Assembly: GCF_009720865.1 (NCBI RefSeq)
Contig: NZ_WNLA01000016.1
Coordinates: 109,031-173,030 of the forward strand
DNA length: 64,000 bases
Direction of reading: 5' to 3'
DNA from: Pseudoduganella ginsengisoli
Lineage (GTDB): Bacteria; Pseudomonadota; Gammaproteobacteria; Burkholderiales; Burkholderiaceae_D
The notes below the pieces were generated by a model. It made no database searches, was not told where the DNA came from, and worked only from the letters and a program-made list of their open reading frames with translations. Positions within the stretch are counted from its first letter, which is position 1. Each line of letters starts with the position of its first letter. Shown in pieces: positions 1 to 8,368 of this stretch. Made by a program: the position numbers and the translations under genes.

Positions 1-641
1 ATCGACGCCGCCAGCGTGATCTTGCCTTCGCGGATGAACAGCAAATCCGTCAACAGGTTTTCCACTTCTTCGATCTGGTGCGTCGTGATGATGATGGTGC
101 GGTTTTCATCGAAATAATCTTCCAGCAAGTGCTGGTAAAACTGCTTGCGGTACAGGATGTCCAGCCCCAGCGTGGGTTCATCGAGCACCAGCAGCCTGGC
201 GTCGATGGCCATCACCAGCGCCAGGTGCAGCTGCACGATCATGCCCTTGGACATGGCTTTGACCTTCATCTGCGGTTCGAGCTTGGTGTTGGCCAGGTAG
301 CGTTCCGCTTTGGCGCGGTTGAAGCGCGGATGCACGCCGGCCACGAAGTCCACGGCATCCTTGACCTTCAGCCAGCGCGGCAAGATCGCCACGTCGGCAA
401 TGAAGCACACGTCGCGCATCAATTCATCGCGGTGGGTGCGCGGGTCCAGCCCCAGCACGGACAGTTCGCCTTCGAACGGCGTCAAACCCAGCATGGCTTT
501 CAAGGTCGTGGTCTTGCCCGAGCCATTCGGGCCGATCAAGCCGACAATGCGGCCCGGCTGCACGTCGAAGGTGGCGTGGTCGAGCGCCACGTGCTTGCCA
601 TAGCGCTTGGTCAAATTGCGGGCGGTGATCAGGGCGCTCAT
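1..641 (-). CDS. ABC transporter ATP-binding protein (3' end cut by window)
   Basis: ATPase subunit of an ABC-2-type exporter; it should power an inner-membrane permease encoded beyond the left edge. Reading the minus strand from the ATG at 641, the visible ~213 residues contain Walker A (GPNGSGKT), an atypical signature (MSKGM in place of LSGGQ), Walker B with the catalytic Glu (LLVLDEP) and the H-loop (TTHQIEEVE). The start codon overlaps the stop of the GntR gene, so the two are probably translationally coupled. YtrA-type regulators usually control exactly such ABC genes. Substrate unknown; the C-terminus is outside the window. Confidence 0.93.
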   Translation of the reverse strand, partial: MSALITARNLTKRYGKHVALDHATFDVQPGRIVGLIGPNGSGKTTTLKAMLGLTPFEGELSVLGLDPRTHRDELMRDVCFIADVAILPRWLKVKDAVDFVAGVHPRFNRAKAERYLANTKLEPQMKVKAMSKGMIVQLHLALVMAIDARLLVLDEPTLGLDILYRKQFYQHLLEDYFDENRTIIITTHQIEEVENLLTDLLFIREGKITLAAS

Positions 642-1009
642 GCTGGCGCTCCCGGCTGCGCGGCGGGGCCATTCGTGCGCAGCAATTGTTCCAGGTCCAG
701 TCCGAGGCGGCGAATACGTTCCAGCATGGCAGGCCATTCTTCGCTGAGGAAGCGGTCACGTTCGCTGGCCAGCAGTTTTTCCGGTGCTCCTTCCGTTACG
801 TACATACCTAATCCCCTACGTTTTTCCACCAGCGCATCGTCGACCAATTCCTGGTACGCCTTCGATACCGTGATGGGATTCAATTGAAAATCAGCCGCGA
901 TCTGGCGCACCGAGGGCAGGGCGTCGCCCGGCTTCAACAAGCCGTCCAGCATCATGCCGACGACCCGCTCCTTGAGCTGGCGATAAATCGGCGTGTTGTC
1001 ATTCCACAT
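638..1009 (-). CDS. GntR-family transcriptional regulator, YtrA subfamily
   Basis: DNA-binding repressor of about 123 residues. The N-terminal winged helix-turn-helix (roughly residues 5-75) carries the GntR pattern PSVRQIAADFQLNPITVSKAY, split here by its normal helix turn. The short all-helical C-terminal tail (about 50 residues) is the YtrA hallmark, with no FCD or UTRA domain. I chose the ATG at 1009 because GGAGG lies 7 bases upstream; an in-frame GTG five codons earlier would bury that Shine-Dalgarno. It precedes the ABC ATPase with a 4-base overlap, and the operator at 1041-1066 sits just upstream, so autoregulation of this operon is likely. Confidence 0.92.
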   Translation of the reverse strand: MWNDNTPIYRQLKERVVGMMLDGLLKPGDALPSVRQIAADFQLNPITVSKAYQELVDDALVEKRRGLGMYVTEGAPEKLLASERDRFLSEEWPAMLERIRRLGLDLEQLLRTNGPAAQPGAPA

Positions 1010-1040
1010 ACATGGGTCCTCCACTGGTGATGTGATGAAG

Positions 1041-1066
1041 TGGTGTTGTAGTGAACTATAACACCA
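1041..1066. promoter_or_regulatory. Probable YtrA-type operator, near-perfect 26-bp palindrome
   Basis: The two 12-base arms around a central GA match as an inverted repeat except at one position. The core reads GGTG-N16-CACC, the spacing described for YtrA-family sites. It lies 32 bases upstream of the gntR start codon and about 64 bases upstream of the divergent gene at 1130, so it could affect both. Confidence 0.75.
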
Positions 1067-1129
1067 GTTCTGAAAAAGACAAATCTTTTGCTACACTGGC
1101 CGACTTTTTGCAATTTACCAACTTTTACC

Positions 1130-4100
1130 GTGGCTACACAGACTGACGATTTCGCAAACAATACCGGCACCACTGGCAAGCTGACCCTGGACATCGCCAC
1201 CACCGGCAACTTCGAGGGACCTGAAGACAGTGACTGGTTTGCAGTCGACTTGCAGGCGGGTGTCCGCTATGTCTTCATGATCCAGTCGCCGGGATACGAC
1301 TATTCGGCAAACGAAAGGATCTCGCTGTCGCTGAAGGATGCGAGCGGCGCGCCAGCCGGCGAGACGGTGAAGGGCGCGATCGGCACGCTGCCGGCGATCG
1401 ACTTCACTGCGCCCGCCAGCGGCACGTATTACCTGGCCGCCGATGAGAAATATTTAAGCGTCCCGTTCGGCAGCTACTCCCTGCTGGCAGTGCGCCACCC
1501 CGGTTCAGATGACTATGCGGCCAGCACGGCGACCACCGGCAAGCTGGCGGCCGACGGCACGGTCAGCGGCGTCTTCAATCTCGTTGGCGACCGCGACTGG
1601 GTCAAATTCCATGCGGTGCCCACCAGCCATTACAGTTTCAGCCACACCGGCGGCGTGACTCCCGCCACGGCGCGCATATTCGATGCCGGCGGCAAACTGG
1701 CGCAGCAATATTCGTATTCGTTCGATGTGGCGGCGGAAGGCGACTATTACCTGGAAGTGCTGGGGCTCAATACGGGTGCTTACACGATGGCGCTCAAAGA
1801 GTGGAAAGATGACTTCCCCAATACCGATGCGGGGGCGGGTGTGGTGGCGGCTGGCGGCAGTGGGGTACATGCCGCCATTGATTACCAGACGGACCAGGAC
1901 CGGTTCCAGGTCAGCCTCGAAGCGGGGAAATACTATACGATCGCCGTCGGCGACCAGAATTATCCGATGCCTGCGGAAATTATCAGTCCGTCCGGTAAAG
2001 AAGTGGGCAGTATCGGGCTCAACACGCGCGCCGATGGCGTCACGCTGCTGGCGGCGGAGAGCGGCACGTATTACATCAACGTGCATTTGCCGATGATGAC
2101 CACCTACATCAAGGAAGCGCAGCCGTATGACGTCAAAGTCAGCGCCGGCGCGCTTGACGACATCGGCGACACGGCGGCCACCGCCGCACCGATGCAAGTC
2201 GGCGTTGCCGCCCGGGGCGTGCTGCAATCGACCGGCGAGAAGGATATGTTCAACGTGCCGCTGCAGGCCGGCGTCACCTATTCGTTTGCGGCGGACGGCG
2301 TCGCTTCCGGCGGGCGCTGGGTGCAATTCGATATCAGCGGCGCCGATGGCAAGCTGCTGGGCCACGTAGGTAATTTTGACACCGGCATCTATACGTTCAC
2401 GCCAAGCCGCAGTGGCGAGTATTACGCAACAGTGTATGCGGGAGGGTATGGTGCGACATCCAATTATGCGTACACGGTCAATGTGGCGCGCGCGGCTGAC
2501 GACGTGGGCGCCAATGCCGGCAGCGCTGCCAGCCTGGCCATAGGCGCCACGCTGTCCGGCACGCTGGAGGCCGGCGGCGGAGACCGGGACTGGTATGCCG
2601 TCAATCTGACGGCAGGCGCCACGTACTGGTTCGGCGCCAAGTCCGTGGCAATGAGTCAAAGCCACTCCGGCCAATTGCGCCTGCTCGACGCCGGCGGCAA
2701 TGAATTGCGGACGACGCAAAGTTCAACCTCTGGCGCGTTTGCCGATACGTTGCCGTTTGCACCATCGGCCAGCGGCACCTATTACGTCGAAGTGTCGTCG
2801 CCCAGCCGCGCCACGGGAACGTATACCATCAGCGCCAGCGTGGGCGCCGCCGATGATGCGGGCGATACGCCGCAAACGGCGGTTGCACTGACGCCGGGAA
2901 CGCCGTTGAGCGGCAAGCTCGAAGTCGCTGTCGACAAGGATATGTATAAAATTTCCGGTGTCGCTGGCATGGCCTATACAGTGGTGCTGGAAAGTGCCGG
3001 CAACAATACGCCCAAGCTGCAGATGACCAATGGCGCAGGCCAGGACATTCCGTTCAAATCGCTGTATTGGGGCGGTACGAACCCCGACCACCTGCTGGTG
3101 ACGGCGCCTGCCGATGGCGACATCTACGTGACCTTGAGCCAATCCTATGGCGATGGCGCGTTGCCCTATAAGCTGTCTGCCCAAGCGTATGCGGTGGATG
3201 ACTTCAGTGCCGACAAGAACACGGTGGGCTTGCTGGCGCCAGGCGCCGGCGTCAAAGGGGCGCTGGCGCATCCCGCTGACAGCGATTGGCTGCGTACCAC
3301 GCTGGAAGCGGGCAAGACCTATGCATTTCAGCTGCTGGGCGCGGCCAGCAATGGCGGCACGCTTTCCACTTCGCGCCAATATCCGCTGTCCGTGGTGGGC
3401 GAAGGGTATACATGGACCGGCGCTGCGGCCGATGCGATCACGAATGCCATTGAAACCCGCATGATGTTTACGCCGGCGAAAACAGGCGACTACTTTGTGC
3501 GCGTCGGCAGTGACGACAACTTTTATGGAAAAAACATCAGCATGGGTACTTACACGGTACGTGTGCTGCAAACCAGCGGCGACAAGGCTGCTCCGGTCGT
3601 GGTGGCCCAATCGCACTTGCCCGATGCGAAGGACGTCGCGCTGACGGACACCCGCTTCGCGCTGACCTTCAATGAACCTGTCGCCATCGACAAGAGCGGT
3701 ATCAAGATCAGCGACAGCCAGGGCAAGGTCGTGCCGCCGGGGTATGACTCAGTGGGCCAGGCGCCCTATGTCAACGACAGTACCGTGGTGCTGAAATCCT
3801 ATGGGACGTGGAAGCCGGGCGCCACCTATACTGTGACGATACCCCGCGATGCGATTGCCGACCTGGCCGGCAACCCCTACACGGGACCGGAAACGTTCCG
3901 CTTCACGACGGTAGCGGCAGTGACGGCAGGCACGCCGGCGGCGGATCTGCTGCAGGGTGGCGACGGTGTGACAGCGGTGAAAATCGATGGCGGCGCCGGG
4001 ATCGACACGGTTTGGTATGGCGGCAGCATGTATTACCACGGCATCAAGCGCGTAGGGACGGAAATCCAGGTTACCTCATACGGTGGCGCCGTCGATGTAT

Positions 4101-4534
4101 ACACAGGCGTCGAGCGCGTGATGATGAACGACCAGCTTTATGCCGTCGACATCGATGGCAATGGCGGCCAGGCATACCGGATGTACCAGGCTGCCTTCAA
4201 CCGGCGGCCGGACAGCGAAGGACTGGGCTACTGGATCGGCCAGCTGGACAAGGGCATGCCGCTGAACGACGTGGCGCGGGGATTTGTCGCCAGCGCGGAA
4301 TTCAAGAAACTGTATGGGGACGCGCCCAGCGACGACGCATTCGTAACGGCGCTGTACAGCAACGTGCTGCACCGCGCGCCGGACGCTGACGGCTTCCATT
4401 ACTGGCAAGACGTGCTGCACCATGGCTTGCCGCGCGAAGAAGTGCTGGTATCGTTTGGCGAGTCGGTCGAAAACAAGGCAGCTTTGCTGGAGATCATCGG
4501 CAACGGTTTCACGTACACGCCTTATTTGGGCTGA
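1130..4534 (+). CDS. Large PPC-repeat / Ig-like / DUF4214 protein, probably secreted
   Basis: Putative extracellular or surface protein of 1,134 residues. About seven pre-peptidase-C-terminal (PPC)-like beta-sandwich repeats start near residues 10, 125, 227, 345, 455, 570 and 680. They are recognisable by D-x-D-W/M-[FY] followed by SGTYY or TGDYF strands. A bacterial Ig-like (Big_5) domain follows at about 815-915, with NEPV and a FRFTT end. The C-terminus has a DUF4214 domain (about 1020-1095; AFNRRPDSEGLGYWIGQLD). There is no N-terminal signal peptide, and DUF4214 is common in type I secretion substrates, so type I export is my inference. Start: in-frame TTG at 1088 or GTG at 1130; I prefer GTG because the domain begins there, but no clear Shine-Dalgarno supports either. 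Confidence 0.82.
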   Translation: MATQTDDFANNTGTTGKLTLDIATTGNFEGPEDSDWFAVDLQAGVRYVFMIQSPGYDYSANERISLSLKDASGAPAGETVKGAIGTLPAIDFTAPASGTYYLAADEKYLSVPFGSYSLLAVRHPGSDDYAASTATTGKLAADGTVSGVFNLVGDRDWVKFHAVPTSHYSFSHTGGVTPATARIFDAGGKLAQQYSYSFDVAAEGDYYLEVLGLNTGAYTMALKEWKDDFPNTDAGAGVVAAGGSGVHAAIDYQTDQDRFQVSLEAGKYYTIAVGDQNYPMPAEIISPSGKEVGSIGLNTRADGVTLLAAESGTYYINVHLPMMTTYIKEAQPYDVKVSAGALDDIGDTAATAAPMQVGVAARGVLQSTGEKDMFNVPLQAGVTYSFAADGVASGGRWVQFDISGADGKLLGHVGNFDTGIYTFTPSRSGEYYATVYAGGYGATSNYAYTVNVARAADDVGANAGSAASLAIGATLSGTLEAGGGDRDWYAVNLTAGATYWFGAKSVAMSQSHSGQLRLLDAGGNELRTTQSSTSGAFADTLPFAPSASGTYYVEVSSPSRATGTYTISASVGAADDAGDTPQTAVALTPGTPLSGKLEVAVDKDMYKISGVAGMAYTVVLESAGNNTPKLQMTNGAGQDIPFKSLYWGGTNPDHLLVTAPADGDIYVTLSQSYGDGALPYKLSAQAYAVDDFSADKNTVGLLAPGAGVKGALAHPADSDWLRTTLEAGKTYAFQLLGAASNGGTLSTSRQYPLSVVGEGYTWTGAAADAITNAIETRMMFTPAKTGDYFVRVGSDDNFYGKNISMGTYTVRVLQTSGDKAAPVVVAQSHLPDAKDVALTDTRFALTFNEPVAIDKSGIKISDSQGKVVPPGYDSVGQAPYVNDSTVVLKSYGTWKPGATYTVTIPRDAIADLAGNPYTGPETFRFTTVAAVTAGTPAADLLQGGDGVTAVKIDGGAGIDTVWYGGSMYYHGIKRVGTEIQVTSYGGAVDVYTGVERVMMNDQLYAVDIDGNGGQAYRMYQAAFNRRPDSEGLGYWIGQLDKGMPLNDVARGFVASAEFKKLYGDAPSDDAFVTALYSNVLHRAPDADGFHYWQDVLHHGLPREEVLVSFGESVENKAALLEIIGNGFTYTPYLG

Positions 4535-4600
4535 ATTCGGCTGAATGCCGGCGGAAATGCCGGAAGCTGCCGCGGGAAGGGGCGGATAACGTGTATCCGG

Positions 4601-5359
4601 TCACCAGGCCGATTCCGGCGGCGGGGCGGTGACTTCGGCCAAACGCTGCATCAGCGACATGGCGTTCGGCATGGCATGGCCTTCGGCCGTATTGTCGAAG
4701 ATGCACCATGCATCGTGACCGGCTTTCAGGCGCCCGGCGAGGATGCCGGCAGCCCAGTCGATATCGTCCGGCCCATACGCCGAGTAATACACGCGGGGCG
4801 TGCCGTGCAGGCGCAGATACGTGCTTTTCGTCGTGGCGACATGGGCGCCGGGCTGGCCTGCCGGCGGATCGGCTATCACGCGCGTGATGCCGTGTTCGCG
4901 CAGCAGGCTGGTGGCCGTATCGGAAAACCACGTGGGATGGCGGCCCTCGCAGGCCACCATGGTGTGGCTGAAGTGGCGCCGCGCCAGCGCAAAAAAGGAA
5001 CCGGCCGCGACAAAGTCGAACATCAGCGATGGCGGGAATTGCAGCAGCACGCAGCCCAGTTTGGCCTCCAGTCCCGCCACTTCATCGGCAAAGCGCGCCA
5101 TCGGGGCTTCACCGTCCTGCAGGTGGTGCACGTGCGTCATGGTGCGGGGCGCCTTGACGGAAAAGCGGAACGCCGCTGGCACGCTGGCGGCCCAGCGCGC
5201 ATAGGTTGCCGTTTGATGGGGGCGGTAAAACGAGGAATTGATTTCCACGCTGTTGAACACGGCCGCATAGCGTTCCAGGTGCGTGCCGCCAAGGGGGAAC
5301 GCCATGGCCGCCGTTTTGGGTATCGACCAGCCTGCACAGCCTATGTGCGCTACTGCCAT
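4601..5359 (-). CDS. DUF72 (YecE-like) family protein
   Basis: A 252-residue TIM-barrel protein of the DUF72/YecE family; biochemical function is not established for the family. Family landmarks are visible: GCAGW near the N-terminus, the NSVEINSSFYR strand-loop, FRFSVKAP, the LQFPPS loop and a C-terminal IFDNTAEGHAMPNA segment. Start at 5359 (MAVAHIG) because AAGGAG lies just upstream; the ATG six codons earlier has no comparable site. It is convergent with the 1130-4534 gene and divergent from the lipoprotein gene at 5450. Confidence 0.9.
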   Translation of the reverse strand: MAVAHIGCAGWSIPKTAAMAFPLGGTHLERYAAVFNSVEINSSFYRPHQTATYARWAASVPAAFRFSVKAPRTMTHVHHLQDGEAPMARFADEVAGLEAKLGCVLLQFPPSLMFDFVAAGSFFALARRHFSHTMVACEGRHPTWFSDTATSLLREHGITRVIADPPAGQPGAHVATTKSTYLRLHGTPRVYYSAYGPDDIDWAAGILAGRLKAGHDAWCIFDNTAEGHAMPNAMSLMQRLAEVTAPPPESAW

Positions 5360-5449
5360 CTTGTCTCCTTGCTTCATCCTCGCCTACACTGTACGGCCAA
5401 TTGCGCGGGCCTGTCGCCCGCATACTTTTTGCCAGCCCGGATTTTACTG

Positions 5450-6037
5450 ATGACTGCTCATTCCCGAAATACCCGCCGCGACCTTTGCGTGCGTTTGCTG
5501 AAACTTGCCGCGGTTCCCGCCATGGCCACCATGCTGGTGTCTTGCGCGGGACTGACCGGCCCCCGCAACGTGGAAATTTCGCTGGACAAGCTGCAAAACA
5601 ACCTGGCCAAACATTTCCCTGTGCGGCACCGCGTGCTGGGCGTGTTTGACGTGCAGATTTCAAGTCCGCAAATCGGCACGCTGCGCGAGAATGACCGCAT
5701 CTCGCTGTCCGCCGACTTGACCGTATCGCCCATCCTTGTGCGCCAGTCGTGGCGCGGCAGCCTGGGAATTTCCGGCCATCTGGTGGTGGATAACGTGCGT
5801 AATGCCGTGTTCCTCAGCGATGCGAAAGTCGAGCGTTTTGCCGTCGATGGCATGGGCGAATCGCAGCAGCGCCAGGTAGCCGGCGCCGCCAACATCCTGG
5901 CCGACAAAATGATCCGCGACGTGCCTGTCTACAGTTATAAGCCGGAAGACTTGCGCTTTGCCGGCATCCAGTTCGTGCCGGTGGCGATCCGCACCACGCC
6001 CACGGCGCTGGTGCTGGTAGTGGAACCGGCCCGGTAA
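5450..6037 (+). CDS. DUF1439 (YceB-like) lipoprotein
   Basis: Predicted 195-residue lipoprotein. The N-terminus is Arg-rich (SRNTRRD), followed by a hydrophobic stretch and a lipobox LVSC near residue 33, so it should be lipidated and anchored facing the periplasm. The body matches the YceB/DUF1439 pattern: a sheet-forming domain with VEISLDKLQNNL, RISLSADLTV and a final VPVAIRTTPTALVLVVEP. Function in the family is poorly known. The reading frame stays open far upstream, antisense to the DUF72 gene, but the lipoprotein signal fixes the start at 5450. Its stop abuts the convergent gene's stop at 6038. Confidence 0.87.
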   Translation: MTAHSRNTRRDLCVRLLKLAAVPAMATMLVSCAGLTGPRNVEISLDKLQNNLAKHFPVRHRVLGVFDVQISSPQIGTLRENDRISLSADLTVSPILVRQSWRGSLGISGHLVVDNVRNAVFLSDAKVERFAVDGMGESQQRQVAGAANILADKMIRDVPVYSYKPEDLRFAGIQFVPVAIRTTPTALVLVVEPAR

Positions 6038-6547
6038 TTACGCGGCCCATGCTTCCGGCGCGACCCGGCAGGCATTGGCAATAAAGGCAATGGAATGGTA
6101 ATAGCCGCACAGCGCCAGGATTTCCAGCAGCTGTGCGGGCTCATAGCGTTGCGCCAGTTCCGCCCACACCCCATCGGACAAGGTGGACGTGTCGTGCAGT
6201 TCGTCGGCAGCCCGCAGCAGCACATCGTCCGCATTGGCCGCTTGCGTGGCCGCCACTTCCGCCGCGGACAATTGCGCTGCCTGGGAAAACAGCGCCGCGT
6301 GCACGCTCCATTCGTAATCGCAGCCGCAGCGCGCACAGGTGCGCAAGATCAGCATTTCACGGTCGCGCAGCGACAGTGTTCCGGGATCCAGCAAATTGCC
6401 TGCAAATAGCCGCTGCAGCACACGCGGGCTGTGCGCCATGGTCTTGAACAGTTTCAGCGGTTCCATCCCTGGCGGCATGACGCGGGCAAACGCGCCGGCG
6501 GTTTCCGGCGTATAAGGACCTTCGCACGGGGTAATCCTGGGCTGCAT
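6038..6547 (-). CDS. Carboxymuconolactone decarboxylase (AhpD-like) family protein
   Basis: 169-residue all-helical protein of the CMD/AhpD superfamily. The active-site region reads REMLILRTCARCGCDYEWSVH, interrupted here only by family-typical spacing: a CxxC pair with a downstream His as in peroxidase/disulfide-reducing members. Start ATG at 6547 has AAGGAG five bases upstream. It is divergent from an HxlR-type regulator across a 64-bp promoter region, the usual regulator-target layout, so it may serve in thiol or electrophile stress; that role is inference. Confidence 0.87.
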   Translation of the reverse strand: MQPRITPCEGPYTPETAGAFARVMPPGMEPLKLFKTMAHSPRVLQRLFAGNLLDPGTLSLRDREMLILRTCARCGCDYEWSVHAALFSQAAQLSAAEVAATQAANADDVLLRAADELHDTSTLSDGVWAELAQRYEPAQLLEILALCGYYHSIAFIANACRVAPEAWAA

Positions 6548-6571
6548 GGCGACTCCTTTTTCGTGTATGTG

Positions 6572-6595
6572 GTAGATTGCTACGGATAATGTAGC
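6572..6595. promoter_or_regulatory. Candidate HxlR operator in divergent promoter
   Basis: The short divergent region contains GCTAC-N7-GTAGC (6579-6595), preceded by another GTAG four bases upstream of the first arm. Such an inverted repeat between an HxlR gene and its divergent target is a plausible binding site; untested. Confidence 0.5.
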
Positions 6596-6611
6596 ACAAA
6601 GAGGAGTCGAT

Positions 6612-6950
6612 ATGGCAATACCGAAACCGGGCGTCCCCGTGCGCGGTTCGCACAGCGGGCGTCCCATCATGGCGGCGCTGGACTTATTGGGGCGGCGCTG
6701 GGTCATGCGCATCATTTGGGAATTGCGGGGCGGGCCGCAAACCTTCCGCGCGCTGCGCGAGCGCTGCGACGACATGTCGCCCACGGTGCTGAACCAGCGG
6801 CTGCGGGAATTACGCGACACTGCGCTTGTGGAAATGACGGACGACGGCTATGCGCTCAGCCAGCTGGGTGCTGAACTGTTGAAAGCCATGGAACCCATGC
6901 TGGCGTGGTCGGAGCGCTGGCAAACCGTGCTGGCCAAGGAGATGACATGA
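6612..6950 (+). CDS. HxlR-family winged-helix regulator
   Basis: 112-residue HxlR/MarR-like regulator. The family core is clear: ALDLLGRRWVMRIIWEL (residues 22-38), GPQTFRALRE, then the recognition helix MSPTVLNQRLRELRD and a wing. A single Cys (residue 57, ERCDDM) could be redox-active as in thiol-sensing HxlR proteins, but this is a guess. GAGG precedes the ATG. Its stop overlaps the start of the DinB-like gene (ATGA at 6947), so the two are coupled; the AhpD-like gene is divergent. Confidence 0.9.
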   Translation: MAIPKPGVPVRGSHSGRPIMAALDLLGRRWVMRIIWELRGGPQTFRALRERCDDMSPTVLNQRLRELRDTALVEMTDDGYALSQLGAELLKAMEPMLAWSERWQTVLAKEMT

Positions 6951-7531
6951 CGCCAAGCCTGTCGCACCATTTGCTCACCCATGCGTACAACAATGCGTGG
7001 GCCAACCACCGCCTGCTGAACGCGTGCATGCAGCTGACGCAGGCCGAATTCGAAGCGCCGCGCACGGGTTTCTTCCCGTCGATCAAGGCTACGCTGAACC
7101 ATATCCTGACGGTCGACTGGTTTTATATCGATGCGCTGGAGCGGGAGCTGGAAGGGCGTGAACCGCACCCGCATTACCTGAGCTTTTTCGAACGGGACCA
7201 GCCGTGCGCCACGTGTGGCGAAGTGCGCGCCGAACAGCGCGATGCAGACCGGCGCCTGATCGGGTATTGCCGGCAGTTGAAGGACGATGAGTTGAACCGC
7301 ACAGTGACGATCTTGCGTGTGGGTTCCGTGCAGCGCGACAAGCGGCACCGCCTGCTGGCGCACCTGTTCCAGCACCAGACGCACCACCGGGGGCAGGTGC
7401 ATGCAATGCTGTCCGGTACGCCCGTGGCGCCGCCGCAGCTCGATGAATTCTTCAGTGCCGGTGAAGCGGAGTTACGCGCGGAAGATTTCCGCGAGCTGGG
7501 CTGGACCGAGCAGCTGATCTGGGGCGCCTGA
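6947..7531 (+). CDS. DinB-family (DUF664-type) putative metal-dependent enzyme
   Basis: 194-residue four-helix-bundle protein of the DinB/YfiT superfamily, whose members are often metal- and thiol-dependent transferases. The likely metal-binding His are in TLNHILTVDWF and in the C-terminal FQHQTHHRGQVH motif. Start at 6947 (MTPSLSHH) with AAGGAG upstream, overlapping the hxlR stop by 4 bases; the longer in-frame extension is unlikely. Co-expression with HxlR and a divergent AhpD-like gene hints at detoxification, as inference. It ends tail-to-tail with the next gene without a gap. Confidence 0.88.
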   Translation: MTPSLSHHLLTHAYNNAWANHRLLNACMQLTQAEFEAPRTGFFPSIKATLNHILTVDWFYIDALERELEGREPHPHYLSFFERDQPCATCGEVRAEQRDADRRLIGYCRQLKDDELNRTVTILRVGSVQRDKRHRLLAHLFQHQTHHRGQVHAMLSGTPVAPPQLDEFFSAGEAELRAEDFRELGWTEQLIWGA

Positions 7532-8287
7532 TTATTTGTACGGCGTGGCGGGTTTCGGCAAGGCGCGGATGGCCTGGTTCAAGCGCTCCATGGTGGATGC
7601 TGGCATGGAGCGGCTGCACAGGATGTAGCGCTTCAAGCCTTGCGGCAGATCCGGCACGTCGTATTGAATGACGGACGCCAGTTCCTTGAAGTGGGCGCGC
7701 ATATGGCCCCAGTCGTTGCGGTCTGCGAACATGTAATGGAAGCGGTTCGCAGCCAGCATTTGCATCATGCTGGTGGTGGTGACCGTGCGGCGCATGGTCT
7801 GGTTGCCGGCTTTGGCAATGCGCTCATCGAGTTCCACGCCATACGACACGCCATCGACCACGCCCAGTATCAATTCCGGATCCGCCATCAGCGATGCCAG
7901 CGATGTGTGGGCTTGGACCTTGGCTGCCGACCCGGGCGCCACGAGGATGGTATGCGGCGGATCCGTATAGACGGGAATGGAGAATTGCGCGATGGCTTCC
8001 CGTTCCGGCAAGCGGTACCATGACAGCGAACAGTAATTCGGCTTGCGCAGTTCGAAATTGGTCCAGATGCGTTTTTGCGGTTCGCGCACAAAGCGCGCAT
8101 CGATACCCGCTGCGGCAAACACTTCTTTACCGTACGCCAGCATGAATCCTTTTTCCACGCCATCTTCCGTGTAGTAATACGGCGGCTTTTCGCGCCAGGA
8201 CACGGTGACGGCGGAAGACGCCGCGGATTCGCTGGCGAAGGCCGGTATTGCCAGCAATGGCAATACGGCAAGTAAACCGGATTTCAT
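7532..8287 (-). CDS. Periplasmic amino-acid-binding-like protein (SBP_bac_3 fold)
   Basis: 251 residues with a Sec signal peptide (about 1-19, cleavage after AFA) and a two-lobe solute-binding-protein fold: VTVSWREKPPYYYTEDG at the start, LPEREAIAQFSIPVY, VGVVDGVSYG-like switch region (ILGVVDGVSYGVELDE) and MFADRNDWGH. No transporter permease or ATPase adjoins it, so it may be an orphan sensor or one of the TIGR02285-type proteins of unknown role. ATG at 8287. It is divergent from the CPBP protease gene. Confidence 0.82.
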   Translation of the reverse strand: MKSGLLAVLPLLAIPAFASESAASSAVTVSWREKPPYYYTEDGVEKGFMLAYGKEVFAAAGIDARFVREPQKRIWTNFELRKPNYCSLSWYRLPEREAIAQFSIPVYTDPPHTILVAPGSAAKVQAHTSLASLMADPELILGVVDGVSYGVELDERIAKAGNQTMRRTVTTTSMMQMLAANRFHYMFADRNDWGHMRAHFKELASVIQYDVPDLPQGLKRYILCSRSMPASTMERLNQAIRALPKPATPYK

Positions 8288-8368
8288 GAAGAATGCTTGA
8301 AAACTGAACTTGATGGATTATATATCGGCGGGCATCTGATATTTCACATTGTCTATACGAGAGGGCGC

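Noticed and set aside
1505..3616. Two long minus-strand frames (404 and 297 codons) inside the PPC gene
   Set aside because: Arg/His-rich translations without domains or ribosome sites; shadows of a GC-rich gene.
4676..5449. Long plus-strand extension of the DUF1439 lipoprotein frame
   Set aside because: It is antisense to the well-supported DUF72 gene, and the lipoprotein signal with its lipobox fixes the start at 5450.
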